A stretch of DNA of 40,259 bases from Thiofilum flexile DSM 14609 (lineage in GTDB: Bacteria; Pseudomonadota; Gammaproteobacteria; Thiotrichales; Thiotrichaceae), in the NCBI RefSeq assembly GCF_000380185.1, contig NZ_KB904768.1:1-40259 (forward strand). Direction: 5' to 3'. The notes below the pieces were generated by a model. That model searched no databases, had not been told where the DNA came from, and saw nothing but the letters and a program-made list of their open reading frames with translations. Position numbers and translations under genes: made by a program. Positions 26,186 through 32,923 of this stretch are shown here, piece by piece (the stretch's first letter is position 1; every line of letters starts with the position of its first letter).

Positions 26186-26320
26186 CATCCTCCCCGACCT
26201 AAAGGACGGGGATTCCTGCTGCCAGACGCTCATGTCCGAGCGCGAGAATGTTCTTAGCTGCATTGACATCTCTATCATGCATTGCTCCACACTCAGGGCA
26301 AGACCATTCTCTTATTCGCA
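26184..26320 (-). ncRNA. Putative omega-RNA overlapping the tnpB 3' end
   Basis: In TnpB systems the guide RNA scaffold is made from the 3' end of tnpB through the right end, and the guide is the flanking host sequence. Here the tnpB stop lies inside the right-end hairpin, whose stem CCCCG/CGGGG with CC-TAAA-GG apex is the typical right-end form. The 5' limit is a guess. The predicted guide would read from about 26185 downwards, i.e. antisense to the end of the DUF58 gene. Confidence 0.45.
26192..26211 (-). repeat. Right-end hairpin of the TnpB element
   Basis: CCCCG-A-CC-TAAA-GG-A-CGGGG: two stacked stems with an A/A mismatch, containing the tnpB stop codon (26199-26201). Confidence 0.75.
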
Positions 26321-27302
26321 AACCTGTCCTACCTTTCGGACTATTGGAGCCTATGCAGCCACAACACGAACAAGCTTGGGTGGTGTACGATTCATTGACT
26401 TCTAGATACACACCTGACCGCGCACTCGCTTTGTATTTCAGTTGTGTTTTGAGCATAAACCAGCCTGCATCTAATACGGATTTAGCCATCTTGGTTTTGG
26501 CTAGGGCTGAACTACTGACATTGCCAATGATGATTAAGCCGTTGTTTTTAACGACTTGGGTTGTGAATTGGTGAATGGAGTTTAGGCGGCGATTCTTGAT
26601 TTTAGCATGAATCGCTTTCACCCGTTTTTTCTGTTTAGCCCTTTGAGCTATACCCAGTTTAGATTCCAGCTCTCGATAGAATTGTTTGGACTCTAGCTTT
26701 AAGCCATTGCTACAGGTAGCCGTGTCTTTGAGTCCTAGATCAATGCCTACTTGTCCTTGTGCTATCGACTCTGTAACAGGGACTGCTACGACCACATTGA
26801 AGTACCAGCGACCTCTAGCATCCTGAGAGAATGAGCCTGAGCGGAACTCGTATTGAGAGAGTCCATAGCTATCCCATACCTTAAAGTAGTGACCCGCATA
26901 GCGAACTTGCCCATTCTTCCATACGGCTGCGCCTTTTTTAAAGGGTATCCATCCTAAAGAACGCTTAGAACCACTAGAAATACGCCAGCGCAATTCACTT
27001 TTCTTGAATTGCTTGCGGGCTTTCTCGTGGGCTTCCGTCACTTCTTGAACTGTTTGAGAGTGAATGAGAAACCCACGTTCTTTACGCAAAGTGGCTTGAG
27101 ATTTAGCAAGATCATAGGCGCTCAGGTATACATGAAGCCAACCAACCTCAGGAATCGGTAAATGTGCATAATAGGCCGCTTCTTCATTGGCCGCATTCCA
27201 CACCTGATTCACCTCAAAGGCCATACGCTCCAGAATAGGCGTGTGCTTATCCTTGACTCGTACTTTTAGCGTTTTGAGAACTGTCACTAGGGGGGATGTC
27301 AT
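26199..27302 (-). CDS. tnpB: RNA-guided endonuclease TnpB (RuvC-II glutamate displaced)
   Basis: The 367-residue product has an N-terminal helical/wedge region with W-N-A-A-N-E-E-A, then RuvC-I G-I-D-L-G-L-K-D (Asp188), a bridge-helix segment, and the C-terminal zinc ribbon C-S-C-C-G ... C-P-E-C-G (311-338), followed by RuvC-III H-D-R-D-V-N-A-A-K-N-I-L (Asp343/345). Where most TnpBs have the RuvC-II glutamate, this one reads I-I-I-G-N-V-S-S-S with Gly260. A glutamate is present instead before the zinc ribbon, at V-N-E-S-Y-T-T-Q (Glu304; Glu301 nearby), the position usually held by Asp-Pro. This matches the GNVSS/GDVSS subgroup, for which a relocated catalytic Glu has been proposed. The frame is intact, so it may be active. 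Confidence 0.93.
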   Translation of the reverse strand: MTSPLVTVLKTLKVRVKDKHTPILERMAFEVNQVWNAANEEAAYYAHLPIPEVGWLHVYLSAYDLAKSQATLRKERGFLIHSQTVQEVTEAHEKARKQFKKSELRWRISSGSKRSLGWIPFKKGAAVWKNGQVRYAGHYFKVWDSYGLSQYEFRSGSFSQDARGRWYFNVVVAVPVTESIAQGQVGIDLGLKDTATCSNGLKLESKQFYRELESKLGIAQRAKQKKRVKAIHAKIKNRRLNSIHQFTTQVVKNNGLIIIGNVSSSALAKTKMAKSVLDAGWFMLKTQLKYKASARSGVYLEVNESYTTQACSCCGCIGSNSPKGRTGLRIREWSCPECGAMHDRDVNAAKNILALGHERLAAGIPVL

Positions 27303-27335
27303 GTTACTATTCTAACTCAAGTGAACGACCGAATC

Positions 27336-27352
27336 ATCGGTTTGTAACCGAT
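27336..27352. repeat. Hairpin between tnpB start and left end
   Basis: ATCGGTT-TGT-AACCGAT, a perfect 7-bp stem with a 3-nt loop, in the leader of tnpB. It may be a second subterminal structure or a translation control; I cannot tell which. Confidence 0.5.
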
Positions 27353-27363
27353 TCGCCTTATAT

Positions 27364-27384
27364 CCCCGCCGTGAACGGACGGGG
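27364..27384 (-). repeat. Left-end hairpin of the TnpB element
   Basis: CCCCG-CCG-TGAA-CGG-A-CGGGG, an 8-bp stem with one bulged A. Its outer CCCCG/CGGGG stem equals that of the right-end hairpin, as expected of the two ends recognised by one TnpA. Confidence 0.75.
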
Positions 27385-27424
27385 TTTTACGGCGAAATTG
27401 ATAATATTGAACAGGAGGCTCAAC

Positions 27425-27643
27425 ATGGCAGAATGGCGTACTATTGCAAAAGCAGCGGTATTAGGGGATGGACACATTAGTCAAAAAGAAGTGCAATTAT
27501 TGCGTGACCTAGTCTTAAAAGATGGTCGTGTGTCTAAAAGCGAATTAGCGTTCCTCAAAGAAATCAAAGCCGAAGCTAAAACAGCGGTAAAAATGCTGGA
27601 CGAGCTGATTGCTGACTGCGAAAAAGTAGCTACAGGCGACTAA
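27425..27643 (+). CDS. Small acidic two-repeat protein, TerB-like appearance
   Basis: A 72-residue protein that I cannot name. An AGGAGG site 7 nt before the ATG at 27425 fixes the start; the longer frame from 27296 runs through the TnpB element and is not used. Two adjacent units align: L-G-D-G-H-I-S-Q-K-E-V-Q-L-L-R and L-K-D-G-R-V-S-K-S-E-L-A-F-L-K, each an Asp-Gly turn followed by a helix. This resembles the helical Asp-Gly repeats of TerB-like proteins and superficially EF-hands, but the full calcium-loop residues are absent. The left end of the TnpB element lies only about 25-60 bp upstream, so its original promoter may have been displaced. Confidence 0.75.
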   Translation: MAEWRTIAKAAVLGDGHISQKEVQLLRDLVLKDGRVSKSELAFLKEIKAEAKTAVKMLDELIADCEKVATGD

Positions 27644-27677
27644 GCTTTGCACTCAAAAAGTAATCGGTTATGGTAAG

Positions 27678-27807
27678 TTAAGTATATAAAAGTAAGCAGG
27701 TATTTCTGGAGCAGTCTTGGCGGCAGGGACGCCGCCTTGTAGCGTACAGGGACGTATTCACAGCGGCTGCGGAGGAAATACTCGGTTACTTTAGCTTAAG
27801 TACTTAA
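27678..27807. repeat. Palindromic MITE-like repeat, copy E
   Basis: TTAAGTA at 27678 and TACTTAA at 27807 are perfect inverse ends. Outer stem AAAGTAAGCAGGTATTTC / GAAATACTCGGTTACTTT, inner hairpin GGCGGC-AGGGAC-GCCGCC, and the shared segment GTAGCGTACAGGGACGTATTCACAGC is split between core and right arm. Same orientation as copy A. The sequence AAAAAGTAATCGG at 27655 just outside looks like a remnant of a second arm. Confidence 0.85.
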
Positions 27808-27840
27808 ATAGCCGATTACTTTTTCCTAAGCTACATCCTA

Positions 27841-28299
27841 ATGAAAATACTGCCTTATGTATTAATTAGTCTCTTAGGTGGCGCTATAGTCCCCCTACAA
27901 CTGGCTATAGTACATGCCTTTCAGAAAAGTACCGCAGCCTCTCAAATACAATCCACTTTCTACCTCTACATTGGCGGAGCCATCGCCTCACTGATTTTAG
28001 CCTATGTCATAAGTGGGGGAATTACTCCTCCCATGGTGGAAAAGGCGACTTGGTGGATGTGGCTTCCTGGTTTTTTAGGTAGCTTTTATATCTTATTTAT
28101 GTTCATCGCTGCGCCTAAAATTGGCTCTGCTAATACTCTATTATGGGTTTTTCTGGGTCAGATGTATTTTGCTTTACTCCTCAGCAGACTAGGCTTATTC
28201 GGATTAGCCATACAACCCATCAATATGTATAAAATCATAGGGTTGCTATTTGTCACCATTGGAGGGGGTATTATGATTTATGGTGAGAGCCAGTCTTGA
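27841..28299 (+). CDS. DMT-superfamily membrane protein, YdcZ-like (DUF606)
   Basis: The 152-residue protein has five predicted helices and begins L-L-G-G-A-I-V-P-L-Q, with W-M-W-L-P-G-F-L-G and a C-terminal L-L-F-V-T-I-G-G-G-I-M-I-Y, as in the small YdcZ family, which may function as homo- or heterodimeric exporters. Substrate unknown. No obvious ribosome site is seen before the ATG; repeat copy E ends 33 bp upstream. Convergent with the fdhD-regulator pair. Confidence 0.82.
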   Translation: MKILPYVLISLLGGAIVPLQLAIVHAFQKSTAASQIQSTFYLYIGGAIASLILAYVISGGITPPMVEKATWWMWLPGFLGSFYILFMFIAAPKIGSANTLLWVFLGQMYFALLLSRLGLFGLAIQPINMYKIIGLLFVTIGGGIMIYGESQS

Positions 28300-28317
28300 C
28301 CTTCTCCCAACCAAACA

Positions 28318-29217
28318 TCAATCCCCTCCCCATAATAACTCACCACTACGCTCTAGATCATAGCCCCGATATCCTAATGCAGCCTTTTGGCTATTATCAT
28401 TACGTAAACACTTGAGCAAATTTTGAAATAAATGCCGGAACCAGATATTACGTGGCAGTGCAATATCAAACGCCTCCCAACCAAAGGGCATAAAGGCCAA
28501 GCCACACTCCATAGCGGCAGCTCGCGCCCCTGGTGCAATATCCGCGTGACGCATAGCAATTAGTGCGGCAGCCTCACGCTCTGAATAGGCGGTTTGACTC
28601 ACGGATAAGGTATCTACATTTAGCCCATGCTGACTCAATATATCTTGCAGAAAACGCTGTGAACCTGCCCCAGCTTGTCGCCCGACCCAACGTAAGGCTG
28701 TGCGGAATAGCTGCTCAGGATCCTGCCCAAACTGGGCATATAGATCGGGGTGCAACATCAAACCTTGTTCACGACGAAACAGGTGTACTAATACCCATTG
28801 ATTAGCCTGTCGATATTGCTGCAACAAGGCAGGATGGCGTAAATGACTCTCCTCACTCGGCCCCCAATGGAGGCAACAGGCATCCGCACGGCGCATTTGC
28901 AATAGCTTCAACCCTGCCCCCGTACCCGTAGGAAAATAACTCACCAAACCATGCGGTGCTATCGAATGGGTATATTGCATTACCACCCGATAAAATAAGG
29001 GATCATCACTGCCCACAATGGCTAGCCGGTCGGATAATAAGCCACTATAGGCCGACTCCATAATCCAGCGGTCAATGAGACTGCGCGGAAACAGCCATTT
29101 ACCCGTGACTTTTGTGGCAGGAATCTGATTATCTTTTACCAGCTCATAGACTTTCTTTTCATTGAGATGTAGGTAATCAGCCACCTGCTTAACACACATA
29201 TAGCTATCATGGCTCAT
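28318..29217 (-). CDS. Regulator: excisionase-type HTH fused to a PBP-like ligand domain
   Basis: The 299-residue product has an N-terminal MerR/excisionase-like helix-turn-helix (residues 5-52: V-K-Q-V-A-D-Y-L-H-L-N-E-K-K-V-Y-E-L-V, then G-K-W-L-F-P-R). The rest resembles a periplasmic-binding-protein (molybdate/LysR-substrate-like) domain with G-T-G-A-G-L-K-L-L and C-C-L-H-W-G-P-S. Such one-component regulators accompany formate dehydrogenase and other molybdoenzyme genes. It overlaps fdhD by ATGA, so both are cotranscribed. Its ligand could be molybdate, tungstate or formate; that is inference. The divergent fdh operon is the obvious target. Confidence 0.78.
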   Translation of the reverse strand: MSHDSYMCVKQVADYLHLNEKKVYELVKDNQIPATKVTGKWLFPRSLIDRWIMESAYSGLLSDRLAIVGSDDPLFYRVVMQYTHSIAPHGLVSYFPTGTGAGLKLLQMRRADACCLHWGPSEESHLRHPALLQQYRQANQWVLVHLFRREQGLMLHPDLYAQFGQDPEQLFRTALRWVGRQAGAGSQRFLQDILSQHGLNVDTLSVSQTAYSEREAAALIAMRHADIAPGARAAAMECGLAFMPFGWEAFDIALPRNIWFRHLFQNLLKCLRNDNSQKAALGYRGYDLERSGELLWGGD

Positions 29218-30062
29218 GATATATCCTTAGCGGGACGCACAGGGGGAATAGCATCTAACACTAAACGCTCGGCTCCATGATAGACCTGAAAATGTTGCCC
29301 CTTAGCACGCGCAATCATTAACACCCCTACTTTACGCGCCATTTCCAAGCCCATTTGAGTCACACCTGAGCGCGAGAGCAGAATGGGAATACCCATTTGT
29401 GCCACTTTAATCACCATTTCTGAGGTCAGGCGTCCGGTGGTATAGAACAACTTATCCGCACCCTCAATACTATTGAGCCACATATACCCCGCAATAGTAT
29501 CCACCGCATTATGCCGCCCCACATCCTCCACAAAACTGAGAATTTCTGCCCCCTCACATAGCGCACAACCATGTACCGCCCCCGCACGGCGATAGATTTC
29601 ATTATGAGTCGTCAAGGTCTGCAAAGTGGCATAGAGCTGTGATTGATATAAGGTTACAGCGGGCAGGCGTAATTGCTCTAGTCTCGCCATGACATCGCCA
29701 AACACCGTACCTTGTCCACAGCCGGTTGTTACGGTTTTATGTTCCAGCTTTTCATCTAAATCCGTCACGCCCTGATAAGTAGTTACTGCCGCAGACTCGG
29801 TTTCCCAATCCACTTGAATAGCTTTAATCTGACTAATATCACGGATTAAATTTTGATTGCGTAACCACCCTAGTACCAATAGTTCTGGCTGGCTCCCCAT
29901 GGTCATGAGGGTAATAATTTCACGTTTATCCAGATAGATGGTCAACGGGTATTCGGCAGAAATATAGCCATCGCGTACCTGTCCATACTCATCGACAGCA
30001 CTAATAGCTAAGGTAGCCTCTCGACTAGCGCGACTGAGGTATAACGCGGGATCATGGGTCAT
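29214..30062 (-). CDS. fdhD: Formate dehydrogenase accessory sulfurtransferase FdhD
   Basis: A 282-residue product. FdhD passes sulfur from IscS to the molybdenum cofactor before its insertion into formate dehydrogenase. Visible are the loop T-T-G-C-G-Q-G (about residue 115) and a second G-C-A-L-C-E-G, D-V-G-R-H-N-A-V-D, T-G-R-L-T-S-E-M-V and S-R-S-G-V-T. The pairing of the cysteines differs from the E. coli C-x2-C loop, but the D-V-G-R-H-N signature is unmistakable. AGGAGG lies 7 nt before the ATG. It is transcribed divergently from the structural genes. Confidence 0.92.
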   Translation of the reverse strand: MTHDPALYLSRASREATLAISAVDEYGQVRDGYISAEYPLTIYLDKREIITLMTMGSQPELLVLGWLRNQNLIRDISQIKAIQVDWETESAAVTTYQGVTDLDEKLEHKTVTTGCGQGTVFGDVMARLEQLRLPAVTLYQSQLYATLQTLTTHNEIYRRAGAVHGCALCEGAEILSFVEDVGRHNAVDTIAGYMWLNSIEGADKLFYTTGRLTSEMVIKVAQMGIPILLSRSGVTQMGLEMARKVGVLMIARAKGQHFQVYHGAERLVLDAIPPVRPAKDIS

Positions 30063-30302
30063 AGTAGCCTCCTGTGGCGATACTATGACTCAGCTAGCAA
30101 AAAGCATACCGACACTCAATACACCCTTTATTAAGAAAATAAGCCTAACAAACAGACAAATTGTCACAATCATAGAGAGGCAGACTGACAAAATGACGCA
30201 CTTACCCTTTAAAGCCAAACTAAGTCTTAATAATGCAAGTTAAGCGCATAGCTATTATAATTCTGTCACCTACTCTCCTACTCCCGCCATTGGAGGAACA
30301 TT

Positions 30303-30779
30303 GTGCATAGCAAAACCCTGCCAGAACGATTACCGATAGTCGCTATTTTAGAAAAACGTCCCTCTGTTAGTCGTTGGGCAGATGCCTATTGGACGGCAAC
30401 CGGAGTGATTGTCGGCGAACGTAGTGAAGCACCCGCTACCTTGCTGCATGCGAGTAATGACATTGAGCAATACATCTATCCGGGTCTACAAGCCAAACTG
30501 CACTTAGATGAGTGTGAGAGTTATTACCATAATCTCAAATCGCCTTATCCTAGTGGTTATATTTTGGCTACACTGGCAACGGATGGAACGCCTATTCCCT
30601 ATTATTTTACGCTCAGCTTTGATGAAGCTAACTCCTATTTACAAGGCAGCGCCCAAGTCTATCCCGTTCCACTACCCGCCGAACTCTATCAGTGGCTAGA
30701 AGCTTATGTACTAGAACATTACGCCCCTGAGCCACGTAAAAAGCGCCGCCTCACGGATATTGACGATAAAGGACATTAA
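30303..30779 (+). CDS. DUF3305 protein of the formate dehydrogenase locus
   Basis: A 158-residue protein starting with GTG, preceded by GGAGG at 6-7 nt. The N-terminal pattern R-P-S-V-S-R-W-A-D-A-Y-W-T-A-T-G-V and a later C-E-S-Y-Y-H-N-L match DUF3305, which occurs almost only next to periplasmic formate dehydrogenase genes. Its job is unknown; an assembly role is assumed from context. The next gene starts 3 bp after its stop. Confidence 0.85.
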   Translation: MHSKTLPERLPIVAILEKRPSVSRWADAYWTATGVIVGERSEAPATLLHASNDIEQYIYPGLQAKLHLDECESYYHNLKSPYPSGYILATLATDGTPIPYYFTLSFDEANSYLQGSAQVYPVPLPAELYQWLEAYVLEHYAPEPRKKRRLTDIDDKGH

Positions 30780-30782
30780 GCG

Positions 30783-32786
30783 ATGAGTGATGAAACCTTC
30801 TTAAGCCGTTGGGCGCGTCTCAAACGTGAGCGGGTCGAGGTTGAGCCAAGCACTCCAATCGCTACGCCCCCTGCTATCACTGAAGCCTCCGAATCCCCCC
30901 TGCCAGCAGCCAAGCCAGAACTGACCGATGCTGATATGCCAACGCTGGAGGAGCTAGATTTTCACTCGGATTACAGCGATTTTTTTTCCCCCAAAGTCAG
31001 CACCGAATTGCGTAAGAATGCGCTGCGCCAATTATTTCGCCAGCCCGAATTCAATGTGATTGACGAACTCAATGATTACCGTGAGGATTTTACCTACTTT
31101 GAGCCACTCGGTAATGTACTAACCGCCGACCTAAAACACCAACTAGAACGCCATGCCCGCCAGCATTTTGATCGCCTATTAGAAGACCAGCACATGACAC
31201 CTGAGACTCTCACCCACGCTCGTACCCAAGCCCTCGCGACTTTACAACACCATCCTACCGCTGTAGTGGGTTCGGTAGGCTATCAGTCACAGGGTCGTCT
31301 GTTGATGATTGGGGATGCCTCAGTTATTAATCTAGCCGCATCCTTACCCGATACCTTAAAACCGCACATTATACTGACCGATACAGCGGCACCCGCTAGC
31401 CAGTTTGCCCAATCAATCACCCTATTAAACGGGCGCGACCTTAGTATTAGCGGATATTTAGGTGCCTTTATGGTGGATATAGGTGATAGAGTCCTAGCGG
31501 CGGATCTGATTCTTGACTTACAAACCCCACCCAGCCTACAACGGGATGTCTTGCCCCCCGGATATTTTGCCCCACAACCCGATGAACTTGCTGCAACATT
31601 ATTAGAGCTACCGGATATGATCGGCGAATTCAGCAAGCCGCGTTATTTCCATTATGACCCTAGTATTTGCGCTCACAGTAGTAGTGGCTTGCCGGGTTGT
31701 ACACGCTGTATTGATGCGTGTGCGGCAGAGGCGATTATTTCTATAGGTAGCAAGATTGAGGTTAATCCCAATCTATGCCAAGGCGAGGGCGCTTGCGCGG
31801 CAACTTGCCCTAGTGGAGCTATTCGTTATCAATACCCTGCCCCTGCGCAAACGGTTGATCAATTACGGGTGATGTTACGAACTTACCGTGAAGCGGGTGG
31901 GATTGCGCCTAAAATTCTATTTCATCGCAGTGCTACCGCCCTAGCATTAGACCAGCTCCCTCCTACTCTTTTGCCCTTTCCCGTAGAGGAACTGGCTAGT
32001 GCGGGAGTAGAGTTGTGGTTTGTGGCCTTAAGCTTTGGTGCTAGTCAAGTATTGCTCTATGATGAGGCCGCTATCACCACGCTCAGCCGTGAGACTATCC
32101 AACAACAACTTAGCATTGCCCACACACAATTACAGGGTTTAGGTTACCCCCGCACCGCCATTCAATTATTACCCATCGGTACACCGCTAGCCGGTATTAG
32201 TCCAGCCCCCGTGATGCCTCTATTTACACCTGCAACACAAGGCGGGCTGAATAATAAGCGCCAACAATGGTCTCTAGCGCTGGATTATTTATACCGCTTT
32301 GCACCTGCGGCTCAAACACCGATTACCCTACCCGCAGGCTCACCTTTTGGTACTTTAGTGATCAATAAAGAAGCCTGTACGCTGTGCATGGCCTGTGCCA
32401 CTATTTGTCCACTACAGGCTATTGAGGGGGGGCTAGACCGACCCCAGCTCCGTTTCCATACCGATCACTGTGTACAGTGCGGTTTATGTGCTAAGGGCTG
32501 CCCAGAACAAGCTATTCATTTGCAGCCACTTTATATCCCCGACCCTGAGCAACGGCGCTTAGTACAGGTATTACACGAAGAAGCTCCATTTTGCTGTGTT
32601 GAGTGTGGTAAACCTTTTGGTAGTAAAAGTACGGTCACGACTATGCTCAGTCGCTTGGCTAAGCACCCTATGTTTCAGAGTCCCCGTGCTTTACGGCGCT
32701 TGGAGATGTGTGAAGACTGCCGTGTGATGGATGTGGTACAAGACCCTAGTGCAATGGGTGACACTATGTCACAACCGCCCCACTAA
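30783..32786 (+). CDS. DUF3306-polyferredoxin fusion protein
   Basis: The 667-residue product starts as DUF3306 (F-L-S-R-W-A-R-L-K-R-E at residue 5, acidic segment to about 135). It continues as the large 4Fe-4S protein normally encoded separately in this locus. Cysteine clusters are at about 296-318 (C-T-R-C-I-D-A-C), 328-345 (C-A-A-T-C-P), 532-545 (C-T-L-C-M-A-C-A-T-I-C-P) and 563-575 (C-V-Q-C-G-L-C-A-K-G-C-P): four cubane clusters. C-x2-C pairs near residues 605 and 645 suggest a metal-bound C-terminal knot. No signal peptide, so cytoplasmic. Likely an electron-transfer or assembly factor for the formate dehydrogenase. Both parts are in one uninterrupted frame. Confidence 0.85.
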   Translation: MSDETFLSRWARLKRERVEVEPSTPIATPPAITEASESPLPAAKPELTDADMPTLEELDFHSDYSDFFSPKVSTELRKNALRQLFRQPEFNVIDELNDYREDFTYFEPLGNVLTADLKHQLERHARQHFDRLLEDQHMTPETLTHARTQALATLQHHPTAVVGSVGYQSQGRLLMIGDASVINLAASLPDTLKPHIILTDTAAPASQFAQSITLLNGRDLSISGYLGAFMVDIGDRVLAADLILDLQTPPSLQRDVLPPGYFAPQPDELAATLLELPDMIGEFSKPRYFHYDPSICAHSSSGLPGCTRCIDACAAEAIISIGSKIEVNPNLCQGEGACAATCPSGAIRYQYPAPAQTVDQLRVMLRTYREAGGIAPKILFHRSATALALDQLPPTLLPFPVEELASAGVELWFVALSFGASQVLLYDEAAITTLSRETIQQQLSIAHTQLQGLGYPRTAIQLLPIGTPLAGISPAPVMPLFTPATQGGLNNKRQQWSLALDYLYRFAPAAQTPITLPAGSPFGTLVINKEACTLCMACATICPLQAIEGGLDRPQLRFHTDHCVQCGLCAKGCPEQAIHLQPLYIPDPEQRRLVQVLHEEAPFCCVECGKPFGSKSTVTTMLSRLAKHPMFQSPRALRRLEMCEDCRVMDVVQDPSAMGDTMSQPPH

Positions 32787-32817
32787 GACAGTTTGCTTAA
32801 GACATAATGTCGCATAT

Positions 32818-32846
32818 TTGAGAGAAATAACTCTAAATACTAGACT
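32818..32846 (+). promoter_or_regulatory. Candidate sigma-70 promoter for the TorD-like and fdh structural genes
   Basis: TTGAGA, 17-bp spacer, TAGACT. Position (78 bp before the chaperone ATG) suits an internal promoter that would allow separate expression of the enzyme subunits. The -10 matches 4 of 6 consensus bases. Confidence 0.4.
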
Positions 32847-32850
32847 GATT

Positions 32851-32886
32851 ACCGTTATTAGGCAGTATTTTCCCCCTAATAATGGT
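32851..32886 (+). promoter_or_regulatory. Leader hairpin before the TorD-like gene
   Basis: ACCGTTATTAGG (32851-32862) pairs over all 12 positions, with one G-T wobble, with CCTAATAATGGT (32875-32886); loop 12 nt. It lies 38 bp before the ATG and lacks a T-tract. It could be an mRNA processing or stability element dividing the operon. Confidence 0.5.
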
Positions 32887-32923
32887 ACAGGAATTGCTAG
32901 TAACCCTGAACGAAGGAGAGGGA

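Larger units (their letters stand above)
26186..27400 (-). mobile_element. TnpB-only IS605/IS1341-type element
   Basis: A single tnpB flanked by two hairpins and no tnpA: right-end hairpin at 26192-26211, left-end hairpin at 27364-27384. Such elements depend on a TnpA in trans; the IS200-type tnpA at the start of the window belongs to the same superfamily and could in principle supply it. The tips are approximate. Only single copies are in the window, so boundaries rest on hairpin positions and on the gene ends on either side. Confidence 0.82.

Noticed and set aside
27425-27643. EF-hand calcium-binding protein
   Set aside because: The Asp-Gly turns recall EF-hands, but the remaining loop ligands at the usual spacing are missing.
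6905-27807. Dispersed repeats as a CRISPR array
   Set aside because: The copies are kilobases apart, palindromic and in both orientations, with no spacers of uniform length and no cas genes.
30233-30261. Promoter at TATAAT 30256-30261 before the DUF3305 gene
   Set aside because: The -10 is perfect but no acceptable -35 is seen at 16-18 bp; left out until start sites are mapped, although some promoter must exist in this gap.
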